This document shows, piece by piece, positions 1 to 6,876 of a stretch of DNA of 10,965 nucleotides. A program made the position numbers and the translations under genes. Position 1 is the first letter of the stretch. Every line of letters begins with the position of its first letter. This DNA is from Dehalococcoidia bacterium UBA6495 (GTDB lineage Bacteria; Chloroflexota; Dehalococcoidia; Lucifugimonadales; UBA826), in contig DJMH01000026.1 in assembly GCA_002435305.1 (NCBI GenBank), positions 1 to 10,965 on the forward strand, given 5' to 3'. Under the pieces are notes generated by a model that did not search any database, was not told where the DNA came from, and was given only the letters and a program-made list of their open reading frames with translations.

Positions 1-579
1 CAAGTAATAGACGTGAATTATGGTGCTAGATGGTGGAAAAATGAATCCAAAGTTTATAACGGTGACCCTTCCAGCTTTGGGATCCTAGGCGTTTCTAGCG
101 GTGGTCACACAGCTATGTTAAATGCGTTGTGTCCTGCGAGGTCTGACTACATAAAACGGCCCCTTCTTGTAAAGGGGGCCCAGGTCGATGCTTCAGTTGA
201 CTACTACATTGGAATATCTGCTGTACTCGATTCACATGCAAGATATTTGTATGCCAAGGACGAGGGTATGGAAAACTTAATTACGGGTAGTTTGGCATAT
301 TTTGGTGATGAAGAAAGGATGAAAGCTGGAAATCCTCAATATATTTTAGAAAATGGAGAATTTGAAAGATTGCCGACGTCTCTTCTTATACATGGGTCAG
401 AGGATGCTAATGTTCCGAATCATATTCCTGCCAACTTCGAATTAACTTATCAGTCTAGAGGCGGGGAGATAGAATTGGTTGTATTTGATGGTATGCCGCA
501 CAGTTTTGTGAGAGACCCCCAACCTGAATCTGATGAAGCAATAGAAATCATGAAAAATTTCATATCGCGCCAGCTGTGA
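1..579 (+). CDS. alpha/beta-hydrolase fold protein, 5' end outside window
   Basis: This is a probable serine esterase, lipase or peptidase-like hydrolase of the alpha/beta-hydrolase fold; the substrate is unknown. The frame is open from the first base, so the start lies upstream of the window, and 192 residues are visible. The GTG at 13 is probably not the true start, because the oxyanion-hole strand region that precedes the nucleophile in this fold is missing. Numbering from the window edge, the nucleophile elbow GVSSGG carries the likely catalytic Ser32. The acid is likely Asp135 in the HGSEDANVP stretch and the base His167 in the MPHSF stretch, so the triad order Ser-Asp-His is intact. The product ends in an ordinary C-terminal helix. 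It converges on the aldo/keto reductase with a 13-bp gap and no strong terminator between. It resembles the acetyl-esterase/dienelactone-hydrolase-like group. The fold is secure and the specificity is not. Confidence 0.88.
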   Translation, partial: QVIDVNYGARWWKNESKVYNGDPSSFGILGVSSGGHTAMLNALCPARSDYIKRPLLVKGAQVDASVDYYIGISAVLDSHARYLYAKDEGMENLITGSLAYFGDEERMKAGNPQYILENGEFERLPTSLLIHGSEDANVPNHIPANFELTYQSRGGEIELVVFDGMPHSFVRDPQPESDEAIEIMKNFISRQL

Positions 580-592
580 TTTAGTAAAAGAT

Positions 593-1522
593 TTACTCAG
601 GACAATCTTGGTGAATTAAATTTTCTTGTTTTAATTCCCTCCATAAATCGGGCTCTATTTTTATTGAAGCCATTACTATATTGTCCTCAATTTCCTTCGG
701 GCTCCGAGGTCCTGGAATAGTTGAAGCTACTGACTGGTGCATCAGTCCAAACTGTATCGCTGCCGCTTTGAGGGGCACCTGATGACGATCACACACCTGC
801 TTTATTTTTTTCGCTTTTTCAATTATTTCAGGGGGAGAGGGATCGTAAAAATAGGTGCTTTTGGTATTTAGGTCAGATGCCAGTATTCCGCTGTTGTAAG
901 GCCCGCCAAGTATCAGACTTATATCTTTTTCCAAACACAACGGCATTAATTCGTGGAGGGCTGAATGATCGAGTAAAGTGTATCTGCCTGCCACAAGAAA
1001 GCAATCGAAATCTGCATCTTTGGCGAACTGTCTTAGCATCTCCCATTGGTTCATACCTGCTCCTATGGCTTTTATCACTCCCTGCTCTCGGAGTTTTGCC
1101 AGTGTGGGGAAGGCTTCATTCAACGCAGAACTATAATGGTTGTCTGGGTCGTGTATCAGTACTATATCTAATGAATCCAAATTCAGTCTTGTGAGACTTT
1201 CATCTATGGATCTAAGGATCCCCTCTTTTGTGTAATTAAAAGGGATATCTTGACCGGGAATTATCAACCGTCCTACTTTACTAGACAGTACGAAGTCATT
1301 TCTCGGTAATGTTGAAAGAAATCCTCCGTTATGTATTTCGCTCAACCCTGATCCATACAAAGGTGCTGTGTCAAAATACCGTATTCCTTGTGCAAAGGCA
1401 TATTCCAGGGTGTCTTGGGCGGTTCTAGAATCTAGTCCACCTAAAGGAGCTCCACCCATTCCTATCCTGGTAACCCTAACATCGGTTTTCCCTATTTTTG
1501 AAGTATCCAAACTGGTTTTCAT
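593..1522 (-). CDS. aldo/keto reductase
   Basis: This is an NAD(P)H-dependent aldo/keto reductase that likely reduces a carbonyl or oxidises a sugar or alcohol in the cytoplasm. At 309 residues it has normal length for the (beta/alpha)8 family. The N-terminal strand reads KIGKTDVRVTRIGMGG. The expected catalytic tetrad is visible: Asp51 and Tyr56 in FDTAPLYGSG, Lys82 in LSSKVG and His124 in DIVLIHDPD. The C-terminal STIPGPRSPKEIEDN stretch (about 268-281) matches the cofactor phosphate-binding region. The style is closest to the D-threo-aldose 1-dehydrogenase / L-fucose dehydrogenase / pyridoxal dehydrogenase branch, but the substrate is a guess. The ATG start at 1522 has an AGGTG about 7 bases upstream. 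It diverges from the MFS transporter, so reductase and exporter may share a control region. No signal peptide is present. Confidence 0.93.
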   Translation of the reverse strand: MKTSLDTSKIGKTDVRVTRIGMGGAPLGGLDSRTAQDTLEYAFAQGIRYFDTAPLYGSGLSEIHNGGFLSTLPRNDFVLSSKVGRLIIPGQDIPFNYTKEGILRSIDESLTRLNLDSLDIVLIHDPDNHYSSALNEAFPTLAKLREQGVIKAIGAGMNQWEMLRQFAKDADFDCFLVAGRYTLLDHSALHELMPLCLEKDISLILGGPYNSGILASDLNTKSTYFYDPSPPEIIEKAKKIKQVCDRHQVPLKAAAIQFGLMHQSVASTIPGPRSPKEIEDNIVMASIKIEPDLWRELKQENLIHQDCPE

Positions 1523-1604
1523 TTTCTACACCTGAATGTGAATTATTACGTGACCCCTGATAACATCACAAATCATTTTACCTAACCACGAGATATTTCA
1601 ATAC
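1523..1604. promoter_or_regulatory. divergent intergenic region, reductase/MFS
   Basis: These 82 bp separate two diverging starts and must contain the promoters of both genes unless they lie inside the coding regions. The sequence is AT-rich. A GTGA-N12-TCAC arrangement spans about 1550-1569, but it is too degenerate to name an operator. No pair of -35 and -10 boxes stands out. The MFS gene lacks a clear Shine-Dalgarno just before its ATG. Confidence 0.35.
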
Positions 1605-2792
1605 ATGTCCAATCCAAAAATGACTCCCCGGCGTATTTTGATCTTTGGATCTTCGATGCATATATGGAGCGATCTAATATTTGCGTTGCTGATACCACTT
1701 CTACCTGCGATTAAAGACAGTCTAGGTTTGACTTATGCCGAGGTTGGGTTGCTCCGGTCAACCCATAGTGGAGCCACCGCTGTATTGCAGGTCCCAGCAG
1801 GTTTTTTGGCAGAGTATTTCGGAGAATTCTGGATGCTTGTTACGGGTAATTTATGGGCCTCTGCTGGTTTGGTTGGAATGGGATTATCAAATGGGTTTTG
1901 GTTGCTATTTATTTTCGCAATTATTGGGGGTTTGGGAGGAGGGACACAGCACCCACTGGCTTCCAGTATGGTTTCTAGAGCATATAACGATTCTGGCCGT
2001 TCTGCAGCGGTAGGAACCGTGAATTTCTCAGGGGATTTGGGAAAAATGATTGCTCCTGCCTTGGGCGGAACTTTACTTATTATATTCGGCTGGGGGGGCA
2101 CTATGTTGTACATAGGGGCCGCAGGAGTTTTCTTAATGTTGGCGACCTCAGCTTTTAACCGCAACCTTAATATGGGACGCCCTAATTTAAATGTGACCAC
2201 CCTACCCTCGGGAGATCCTCTAGGAGAATCACCTCGAAACAAGGCATTCATTTCATTGAGTTTCATAGGGGCCTTAGACAATGCTACTAGGACCGGGGTA
2301 CTCGTTTTCTTACCTTTTATTCTTGTTGGTCACGGTATGGGCACCGGTGAAATAAGTACTGCCTTATTCCTTTTGTTTTCCGGTGGAGCTGCTGGCAAAT
2401 ATGTATGTGGATGGTTAGACGGCAAAATCGGCACGGTTAATATTATTTGGATAACTAAAGGGATGACGGCGGTATTTGTGGTGTTATCGCTTTACACTCC
2501 TTACCTTCTTATTTGGCCTCTTGTACTTGTAATGGGGGTTGGGTTAAACGGTACCTCTAGTGCTCTCTATGCCACTGTTGCTAAGTTTGTCCCAACTAGT
2601 CGGAGGGCGAGGTATTACGGATTTTTTTATACTACCAACGAGATAGGTACCATTGGGGCCCCTTTATTGTACGGTTTTGTGGCAGATGCTTTTGGCTTGG
2701 TTCGTTCTACTTATGTAATGGGCTTGGTTACTTTTGCAATACTTCCGCTAAGTCTTGGGTTGAGGAAATACTTGTCGAGTGATGTTTTGTAA
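1605..2792 (+). CDS. MFS transporter, fosmidomycin-resistance-like
   Basis: This is a major facilitator superfamily membrane transporter, probably a proton-driven exporter of a small molecule. The 395 residues carry about twelve hydrophobic segments, at roughly 12-36, 47-68, 76-94, 97-115, 138-160, 164-184, 214-242, 250-270, 280-297, 300-322, 338-360 and 368-386, with the hydrophilic central loop at 186-213. A degenerate motif A lies between segments 2 and 3 (GFLAEYFGEF), and a second copy lies in the C-terminal half (GKYVCGWLDGKIG). The GGGTQHPLASSMV stretch (111-123) recalls the HP-containing segment of Fsr-type fosmidomycin resistance proteins, which is the basis of the subfamily call. The start at 1605 lacks a good Shine-Dalgarno; Met6 at 1620 is an alternative but no better. 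The gene ends 5 bp from the convergent NHL gene. Substrate unknown. Confidence 0.9.
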   Translation: MSNPKMTPRRILIFGSSMHIWSDLIFALLIPLLPAIKDSLGLTYAEVGLLRSTHSGATAVLQVPAGFLAEYFGEFWMLVTGNLWASAGLVGMGLSNGFWLLFIFAIIGGLGGGTQHPLASSMVSRAYNDSGRSAAVGTVNFSGDLGKMIAPALGGTLLIIFGWGGTMLYIGAAGVFLMLATSAFNRNLNMGRPNLNVTTLPSGDPLGESPRNKAFISLSFIGALDNATRTGVLVFLPFILVGHGMGTGEISTALFLLFSGGAAGKYVCGWLDGKIGTVNIIWITKGMTAVFVVLSLYTPYLLIWPLVLVMGVGLNGTSSALYATVAKFVPTSRRARYYGFFYTTNEIGTIGAPLLYGFVADAFGLVRSTYVMGLVTFAILPLSLGLRKYLSSDVL

Positions 2793-2797
2793 TATTT

Positions 2798-3793
2798 TTA
2801 TGCTTGTTGATATACCTGTATTCGGTGGCGATTAGTTTCTGTCACGTATACACGGTTTAGAGTATCCAATTTGATTGAAACTGGGGACCAAAAGTATTTT
2901 TCGATGTGAGCGGACTCACTGTGTGGGTCATTGTCTTCAAGGAAATCCAATTCTATATCCATGTTTGAGGTTTGTCGCGCGTTGTTTTCTTCGACATTAG
3001 TGTTTAGAAATTCACCCGCCCACTTTGAAACTGTGCCCTCACCTCTTAAATTTTGGACCATGATGTCTTTATCTGTTATCAACTTAACTCTTTCATTCCC
3101 CCAGTCGGCTATGTAAGTTATCCCATTATCATCTACCACCGCAGCAGAGGGGTATTTCAATTCATAGGAAGGGCTTGATTCGTTATCGATGACCGACAAT
3201 ACATCCCCATCTATGGTTAATTCTTGTATGCGGCTATTCCCCCAGTCGGCGATGCACAACGTGTTTCGGGGGGTAAATGATATACCCCAGGGCAATTCAA
3301 ACTGACCTCTATTTTTTCCTTGTTTACCAAAAGTGGCTAGATGAAGACCATCAATGTTAAATTTTTGGATTCTATGGTTGCGGGTATCTGATATATATAC
3401 GTTATTTTCGGGATCAACAGCTATGCCTGAAGGGCCATCAAGCTCACCTTTACCTTGACCGTAATGCCCCCAGCGATTCAAAAATTTACCTTCTAAGTCA
3501 AATACGTTTATAGTGTGGGTATAGTCATCGCAGACAAGGATTCTACCGTCGTTCGTTGCCTCAACACCTGAAGGAGATTGCAGCTTTCCTTCCGATGCTC
3601 CATAGGTTCCAAATGTCCCATAAAATTCACTATCGAGGCCTAAGACAGTTAATCTAACCCCTCTCTCTCCATAATCTCTCGACTTATTAGGTACATACAA
3701 GCGGCCGTTTGGAGCTACCACGGAGTCTGTTGGATACTCAAAGCCCCGCCCCTCCATCGCGACAATTCCTAGGGTAAGCAAATATTCGATCAT
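2798..3793 (-). CDS. NHL-repeat six-bladed beta-propeller protein
   Basis: This 331-residue protein is made almost wholly of NHL repeats, a binding or structural beta-propeller fold. Six blades can be read, each with a P-x-G/A-(I/V)-x-(V/F) entry and a (Y/L)(I/V)xDxxNxRIQ-type exit: about 20-50, 72-110, 119-156, 166-200, 213-245 and 301-329. Blades 4 and 5 both contain IADWGN. Between blades 5 and 6 lies an acidic, poorly repetitive stretch (about 248-298) followed by HIEKYFWSP; I recall similar insertions in Chloroflexota relatives, so it may be a family trait. No signal peptide or lipobox is seen, which suggests the cytoplasm, although many NHL proteins are exported. It is the last gene after DUF1800, 41 bp downstream on the same strand, so an operon is likely. 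The start at 3793 has only a weak upstream AGG; Met13 is an alternative. Enzymatic or partner role unknown. Confidence 0.88.
   Translation of the reverse strand: MIEYLLTLGIVAMEGRGFEYPTDSVVAPNGRLYVPNKSRDYGERGVRLTVLGLDSEFYGTFGTYGASEGKLQSPSGVEATNDGRILVCDDYTHTINVFDLEGKFLNRWGHYGQGKGELDGPSGIAVDPENNVYISDTRNHRIQKFNIDGLHLATFGKQGKNRGQFELPWGISFTPRNTLCIADWGNSRIQELTIDGDVLSVIDNESSPSYELKYPSAAVVDDNGITYIADWGNERVKLITDKDIMVQNLRGEGTVSKWAGEFLNTNVEENNARQTSNMDIELDFLEDNDPHSESAHIEKYFWSPVSIKLDTLNRVYVTETNRHRIQVYQQA
3095..3250 (-). repeat. two 15-bp identical segments in consecutive NHL blades
   Basis: The 15-base sequence ATTCCCCCAGTCGGC occurs at 3095-3109 and again at 3236-3250. The copies are 141 bp (47 codons) apart and in the same reading frame. 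They encode the ADWGN core of blades 5 and 4 on the minus strand. Identity down to third codon positions may reflect a recent blade duplication, or simply shared codon preference on a conserved motif. Confidence 0.55.
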
Positions 3794-3834
3794 TTTTGAT
3801 ACTGGCCTATTGGGTTTACTGAGTAATTTTTCAA

Positions 3835-5250
3835 CTACGCTAATTGAAATTCTCTGGAGGTGGTTAAAAGACGAAGCAAGCCAGTTATTCTAGACACAGG
3901 ATCAACTACCTCTTCGGCATATCTAACTAAAACATCTCTAGTTTCATTGGAGACTTCCAGGAAGCCCAGTTGGTCAAGGCAATTTGAAACCGTCTCTTCA
4001 CTAGATAGGAGTCCGGCACCATCTTTTATCAATGTGTTGACTATTTCTCGAACACCCGGGTTTCCGTAGTCGCCCAGTTGATCCGATGCAAAATTAATTC
4101 TCTCTATCAGTGTTCCAGTATCAATCCATTCTTTCCCTTCGTGCCAACCTTCTACACTAGTGGGATTGCTTAGCTCCTGACCCATCCAACCAATCTGTCG
4201 ATATTTAGGAATCATGTCTCGATTTGGTATATTAAATTGTCCACTAAGCCTGAAAACTGTTGCGGCAAATTCCGCCGGCCCTTTAACCTTTTGGTATCTG
4301 ACAGCTTGAGATTTGAAAAAATCTGAATTGAAGAGGCTCCGCAGCATTTCAGTTATGTTGTGATCGGAGTCGAAGTACGCTTGAGCCAGTTGGTCAATCG
4401 CCTCTGGGTCTCTAGGTGCTACTGTAGACCATGAAGGTACGGGTGCTTCATCCGCCACAAAAAAGTGATAAAGGTGTCTTGAAATAAACCTCGCTGTACT
4501 TTCTTGTTCGCAAATTATTCGGATAATGTCCTGACCGTTGAAATTTCCCCTTTGTCCCAAAAAGATTCGTTGTCCCGCATCATGATCGTCTTCTCGGTAT
4601 TCGAAATGGTAGGCGATTCTTCCATAAGGCCAATCTGAGTCCCTTTTTGCTCGTACCATCATGTACTCAGTATTTCCTATAGTCCAGCCGGTGAATGCTC
4701 TAGCACATTCCTTTACGTCTTCCTCAGTGTAATTTCCAACACCCATGGAAAATAGTTCCAAAAGCTCTCTGCCCCAATTTTCATTCATCGCATCTCTATG
4801 GTTTTCTTGATTATCTAGCCATACGATCATTGCCGGGTCTTTTGAAAGCTGCAATAGTAGGTCGTCCAACCTTCCAGGGCCATATTTTCGGAGCATATTT
4901 ATTTGATCAAATAGCGCCCTCCCATTAATAACTTTTGGTACCCCAGTAGCGAAAATACTGTGCCAGAGAAGTGGGATTTTTTCTGTTAAAGGATTGGCAG
5001 CGCTGATCATTCTGTATAGCCAATTACGGGATGCTCCCGGGGCGTTTATCATTCCTGATGCCTCCCCATCAAATCTTCTTACAATATGGTCTCCCATCCA
5101 ATCTGTAAAATTCGGGGTCAGGAGGTATTCGACGGTATCTTCGTATGAATTTTCCATGTATTTTTGCAGTTCCGGCCTAGTTGACCCGAACCCTGCTCTT
5201 CTGAGTAGATGAGCTCTTAATTCAAATTCTTTCTTGTCGAAAACTACCAT
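3835..5250 (-). CDS. DUF1800 family protein
   Basis: This 471-residue protein belongs to DUF1800, a widespread family with no established biochemical function. Diagnostic segments in order are LLRRAGFGSTRPEL (15-28), the KIPLLWHSIFATG stretch (91-103), KDPAMIVWLDN (137-147), NENWGRELLELFSMGVGNYT (156-175), ECARAFTGWT (181-190), GNFNGQDIIRIIC (235-247), TARFISRHLYHFFV (252-265) and the SVEGWHEGKEWIDTGTL stretch (365-381). Length is normal for the family. Unlike many members it begins directly with the conserved helix and shows no Tat or Sec signal, so export is not supported. The ATG at 5250 has an AAAGGG about 7 bases upstream. It sits 59 bp after the PPOX gene and 41 bp before the NHL gene, all leftward. 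The usual partner family DUF1501 is not in the window. Family assignment is firm; the role is unknown. Confidence 0.93.
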   Translation of the reverse strand: MVVFDKKEFELRAHLLRRAGFGSTRPELQKYMENSYEDTVEYLLTPNFTDWMGDHIVRRFDGEASGMINAPGASRNWLYRMISAANPLTEKIPLLWHSIFATGVPKVINGRALFDQINMLRKYGPGRLDDLLLQLSKDPAMIVWLDNQENHRDAMNENWGRELLELFSMGVGNYTEEDVKECARAFTGWTIGNTEYMMVRAKRDSDWPYGRIAYHFEYREDDHDAGQRIFLGQRGNFNGQDIIRIICEQESTARFISRHLYHFFVADEAPVPSWSTVAPRDPEAIDQLAQAYFDSDHNITEMLRSLFNSDFFKSQAVRYQKVKGPAEFAATVFRLSGQFNIPNRDMIPKYRQIGWMGQELSNPTSVEGWHEGKEWIDTGTLIERINFASDQLGDYGNPGVREIVNTLIKDGAGLLSSEETVSNCLDQLGFLEVSNETRDVLVRYAEEVVDPVSRITGLLRLLTTSREFQLA

Positions 5251-5309
5251 GGTTTTCCCTTTCAGCCCTATCTAATGCTGATTTATTTCGTTATATCACA
5301 TAATGGTAT

Positions 5310-5732
5310 TTAACGTAACAAGCCGTACATTCGTGTTGGTTCAATAATAACTATCGTCGCCTCTTGTCGTACCATTGCTTTATCGTATTCGTCCCAGTTC
5401 GGATGTGGGGTATCACTGCATGACATATATGCCTCCCTAAGCCGGGTTCGCATTATTTCCTTATCGGTATTACCGTAATCAGTGAGTGAAACTAATCCTT
5501 CCACGACCACGTAATTTCGCCAATCCCCAGTAACTGATACAAGAGTGCATTTGGGATTTCTTCTTAAGTTCAGAATTTTTTGTGATTTGGGATATACAGA
5601 TACAAAAGCTGGTTTATCGCTATAAATCCCACAGACTACAATGCTGGAATGTGTCGACCCATCCGGCCTGTTTGTACTGATAACACCTTTGTGATTTCTA
5701 GTAAGGAAAGGGAGAGCTTCATGGTAATTCAT
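5310..5732 (-). CDS. PPOX-class split-barrel flavin/F420-binding protein
   Basis: This is a small (140-residue) protein of the pyridoxamine 5'-phosphate oxidase-like split-barrel fold, most like the class annotated as F420-dependent (TIGR03618 style). Such proteins work as dimers that bind FMN or F420 and reduce or oxidise small molecules in the cytoplasm. Visible features are the opening HKGVISTNRPDGSTHSSIVV (14-33), with the strand-turn-strand typical of the family, the cofactor-contact stretch KSQKILNLRRNPKCTLVSV (49-67), a VVVEGLVSL strand (76-84) and the C-terminal VIIEPTRMYGL strand (128-138). The ATG at 5732 has an AAAGGA about 5 bases upstream. It is the first gene of the leftward PPOX-DUF1800-NHL run and diverges from the nitronate monooxygenase-like gene. 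FMN versus F420 use cannot be decided from the sequence alone. Confidence 0.85.
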   Translation of the reverse strand: MNYHEALPFLTRNHKGVISTNRPDGSTHSSIVVCGIYSDKPAFVSVYPKSQKILNLRRNPKCTLVSVTGDWRNYVVVEGLVSLTDYGNTDKEIMRTRLREAYMSCSDTPHPNWDEYDKAMVRQEATIVIIEPTRMYGLLR

Positions 5733-5882
5733 TTTAATCCTTTATTAAGCAAGTAAATAAATATATTTGACGGTATTCGACTATTTAATTTCTGATGGTG
5801 GATAAGGCTATTAAATCCCCTTTGTGATATATATAGAGTAGAGTGGAAGTACATTTAGGAATGAAATTATGGAACTAATTTT
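5733..5882. promoter_or_regulatory. divergent intergenic region, PPOX/NMO operons
   Basis: These 150 bp of very AT-rich DNA lie between two diverging operons and must hold at least one promoter each way. A TTGACG at 5767 points rightward but has no acceptable -10 at 16-18 bp. A TATATA-rich stretch lies at 5827-5835. Just before the rightward gene there is an AGGA (5857-5860) followed by ATG at 5861, 5869 and 5883, so small leader frames are possible. I cannot name an operator. Confidence 0.4.
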
Positions 5883-6857
5883 ATGATTAGAACAGCGCTT
5901 ACAGATTTTCTCCAGATAAAATACCCAATATTTAATGCACCTATGGCAACCAGTGCTACCGCTGAATTAGCAGGGGCTGTATCAGGCTCTGGTGGCTTTG
6001 GGATGCTGGGAATGGGGAGCACCGTTCCTGATCCAGAATGGCTGGAATTTCAAATTAAACGCGTACGTGAGATAACTGATAACCCCTTTGGAGTGGGCTT
6101 TATAACCAGTGTCGATGGCATAGGTGAACTTGTGGAGGTGGCCATACGAAATAAAGTAGATCTAATTGGGCATTCATTTTCTGACCCTTCTCCGTATATT
6201 GCTGATGCAAAAAATGCAGGTATAAAAGTTCTCCAACAGGTTCAAACAGTCGAACAAGCTATCCATGCAAGTGAGAAAGGAGTTGATCTGTTAGTTGCTC
6301 AAGGTGCTGATGGTGGAGGGCATATCGGGCATATAGGTACCATTTCGATTACTCCTGCGGTAGTAGATGCGTGCCCTGGAATTCCCGTATTGGCAGCAGG
6401 AGGAATAGTAGATGGAAGGGGAGTTGCAGCTGCTTTGGCTTTGGGTGCCAGTGGAGTGTGGGTTGGGAGTAGGTTTGTGGCTTCGAACGAATGGTTTGGA
6501 CCGGCATGGGCTAAGCAGGCCCTAACCGAGGTAGGTACAGACGACACAGTCAATACAAAATCTTACGATTTGGCCACCGACGCCCCTTTTCCTTTTCACA
6601 TCGGACATAGGGTTATCAGAAATAAATTTACAGATCAATGGCATCAAAACTACGAAAAATTACTGGAGCACAAAGAAGATCTTAAGACGGATATCGCCCT
6701 GGCTCAAAAAAATGCCGATTTAACAGTAGCGCCGGTGAATGCCGGAAGTGGTTCTGGGCCGATAAAATCGATCGATAAAGTATCTGAAATCATTTGTAAC
6801 ATGATGAATGAAACCGAATATATATTAAAAACTCTGGGCGGGGGATTACAAAATTAA
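5883..6857 (+). CDS. nitronate monooxygenase-like FMN TIM-barrel oxidoreductase
   Basis: This is an FMN-dependent (beta/alpha)8 enzyme of the nitronate monooxygenase / 2-nitropropane dioxygenase family (COG2070), which uses O2 to oxidise propionate-3-nitronate or related nitronates; relatives act as enoyl-ACP reductase II or unknown oxidoreductases. At 324 residues the length is normal. Conserved segments are the opening KYPIFNAPMATSATAELAGA (13-32), GGFGMLG (37-43), the GADGGGHIGHIG loop (141-152) with the expected catalytic His147, and the phosphate-binding AAGGIVDGRGVAAALALGAS (171-190) and GVWVGSRFV (191-199). The C-terminal region after 285 is Gly/Ser-containing and variable. The ATG at 5883 gives the normal family N-terminus, but its GGA is 9 bases away and weak. 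An AGGA farther upstream better serves a five-codon frame that ends on this ATG. It is followed after 19 bp by the LLM gene, so the two are probably co-transcribed. True substrate unknown. Confidence 0.92.
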   Translation: MIRTALTDFLQIKYPIFNAPMATSATAELAGAVSGSGGFGMLGMGSTVPDPEWLEFQIKRVREITDNPFGVGFITSVDGIGELVEVAIRNKVDLIGHSFSDPSPYIADAKNAGIKVLQQVQTVEQAIHASEKGVDLLVAQGADGGGHIGHIGTISITPAVVDACPGIPVLAAGGIVDGRGVAAALALGASGVWVGSRFVASNEWFGPAWAKQALTEVGTDDTVNTKSYDLATDAPFPFHIGHRVIRNKFTDQWHQNYEKLLEHKEDLKTDIALAQKNADLTVAPVNAGSGSGPIKSIDKVSEIICNMMNETEYILKTLGGGLQN

Positions 6858-6865
6858 TGCAGTTT

Positions 6866-6870
6866 AGGAG
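6866..6870 (+). promoter_or_regulatory. Shine-Dalgarno AGGAG fixing a TTG start
   Basis: AGGAG lies 6 bases before the TTG at 6877. An in-frame TAG at 6865-6867 prevents any earlier start, and no ATG or GTG lies within the first codons. This site therefore decides the start of the LLM oxidoreductase. Confidence 0.8.
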
Positions 6871-6876
6871 CGTCAC

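Noticed and set aside
583..597. AGTAAA-AGA-TTTACT hairpin between the hydrolase and reductase ends
   Set aside because: The 6-bp stem is AT-only but for one pair, with no T-tract; too weak to call a terminator.
877..1194. Plus-strand open frame of 105 codons inside the aldo/keto reductase gene
   Set aside because: It is antisense to a gene with full family motifs, and its translation shows no domain or plausible composition.
1733..2281. Minus-strand open frame of 182 codons inside the MFS gene
   Set aside because: It is antisense to clear membrane-protein coding sequence; the Pro-rich translation is what a reversed hydrophobic gene gives.
5767..5772. TTGACG as a -35 box for the nitronate monooxygenase-like gene
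   Set aside because: No acceptable -10 box lies 16-18 bp downstream.
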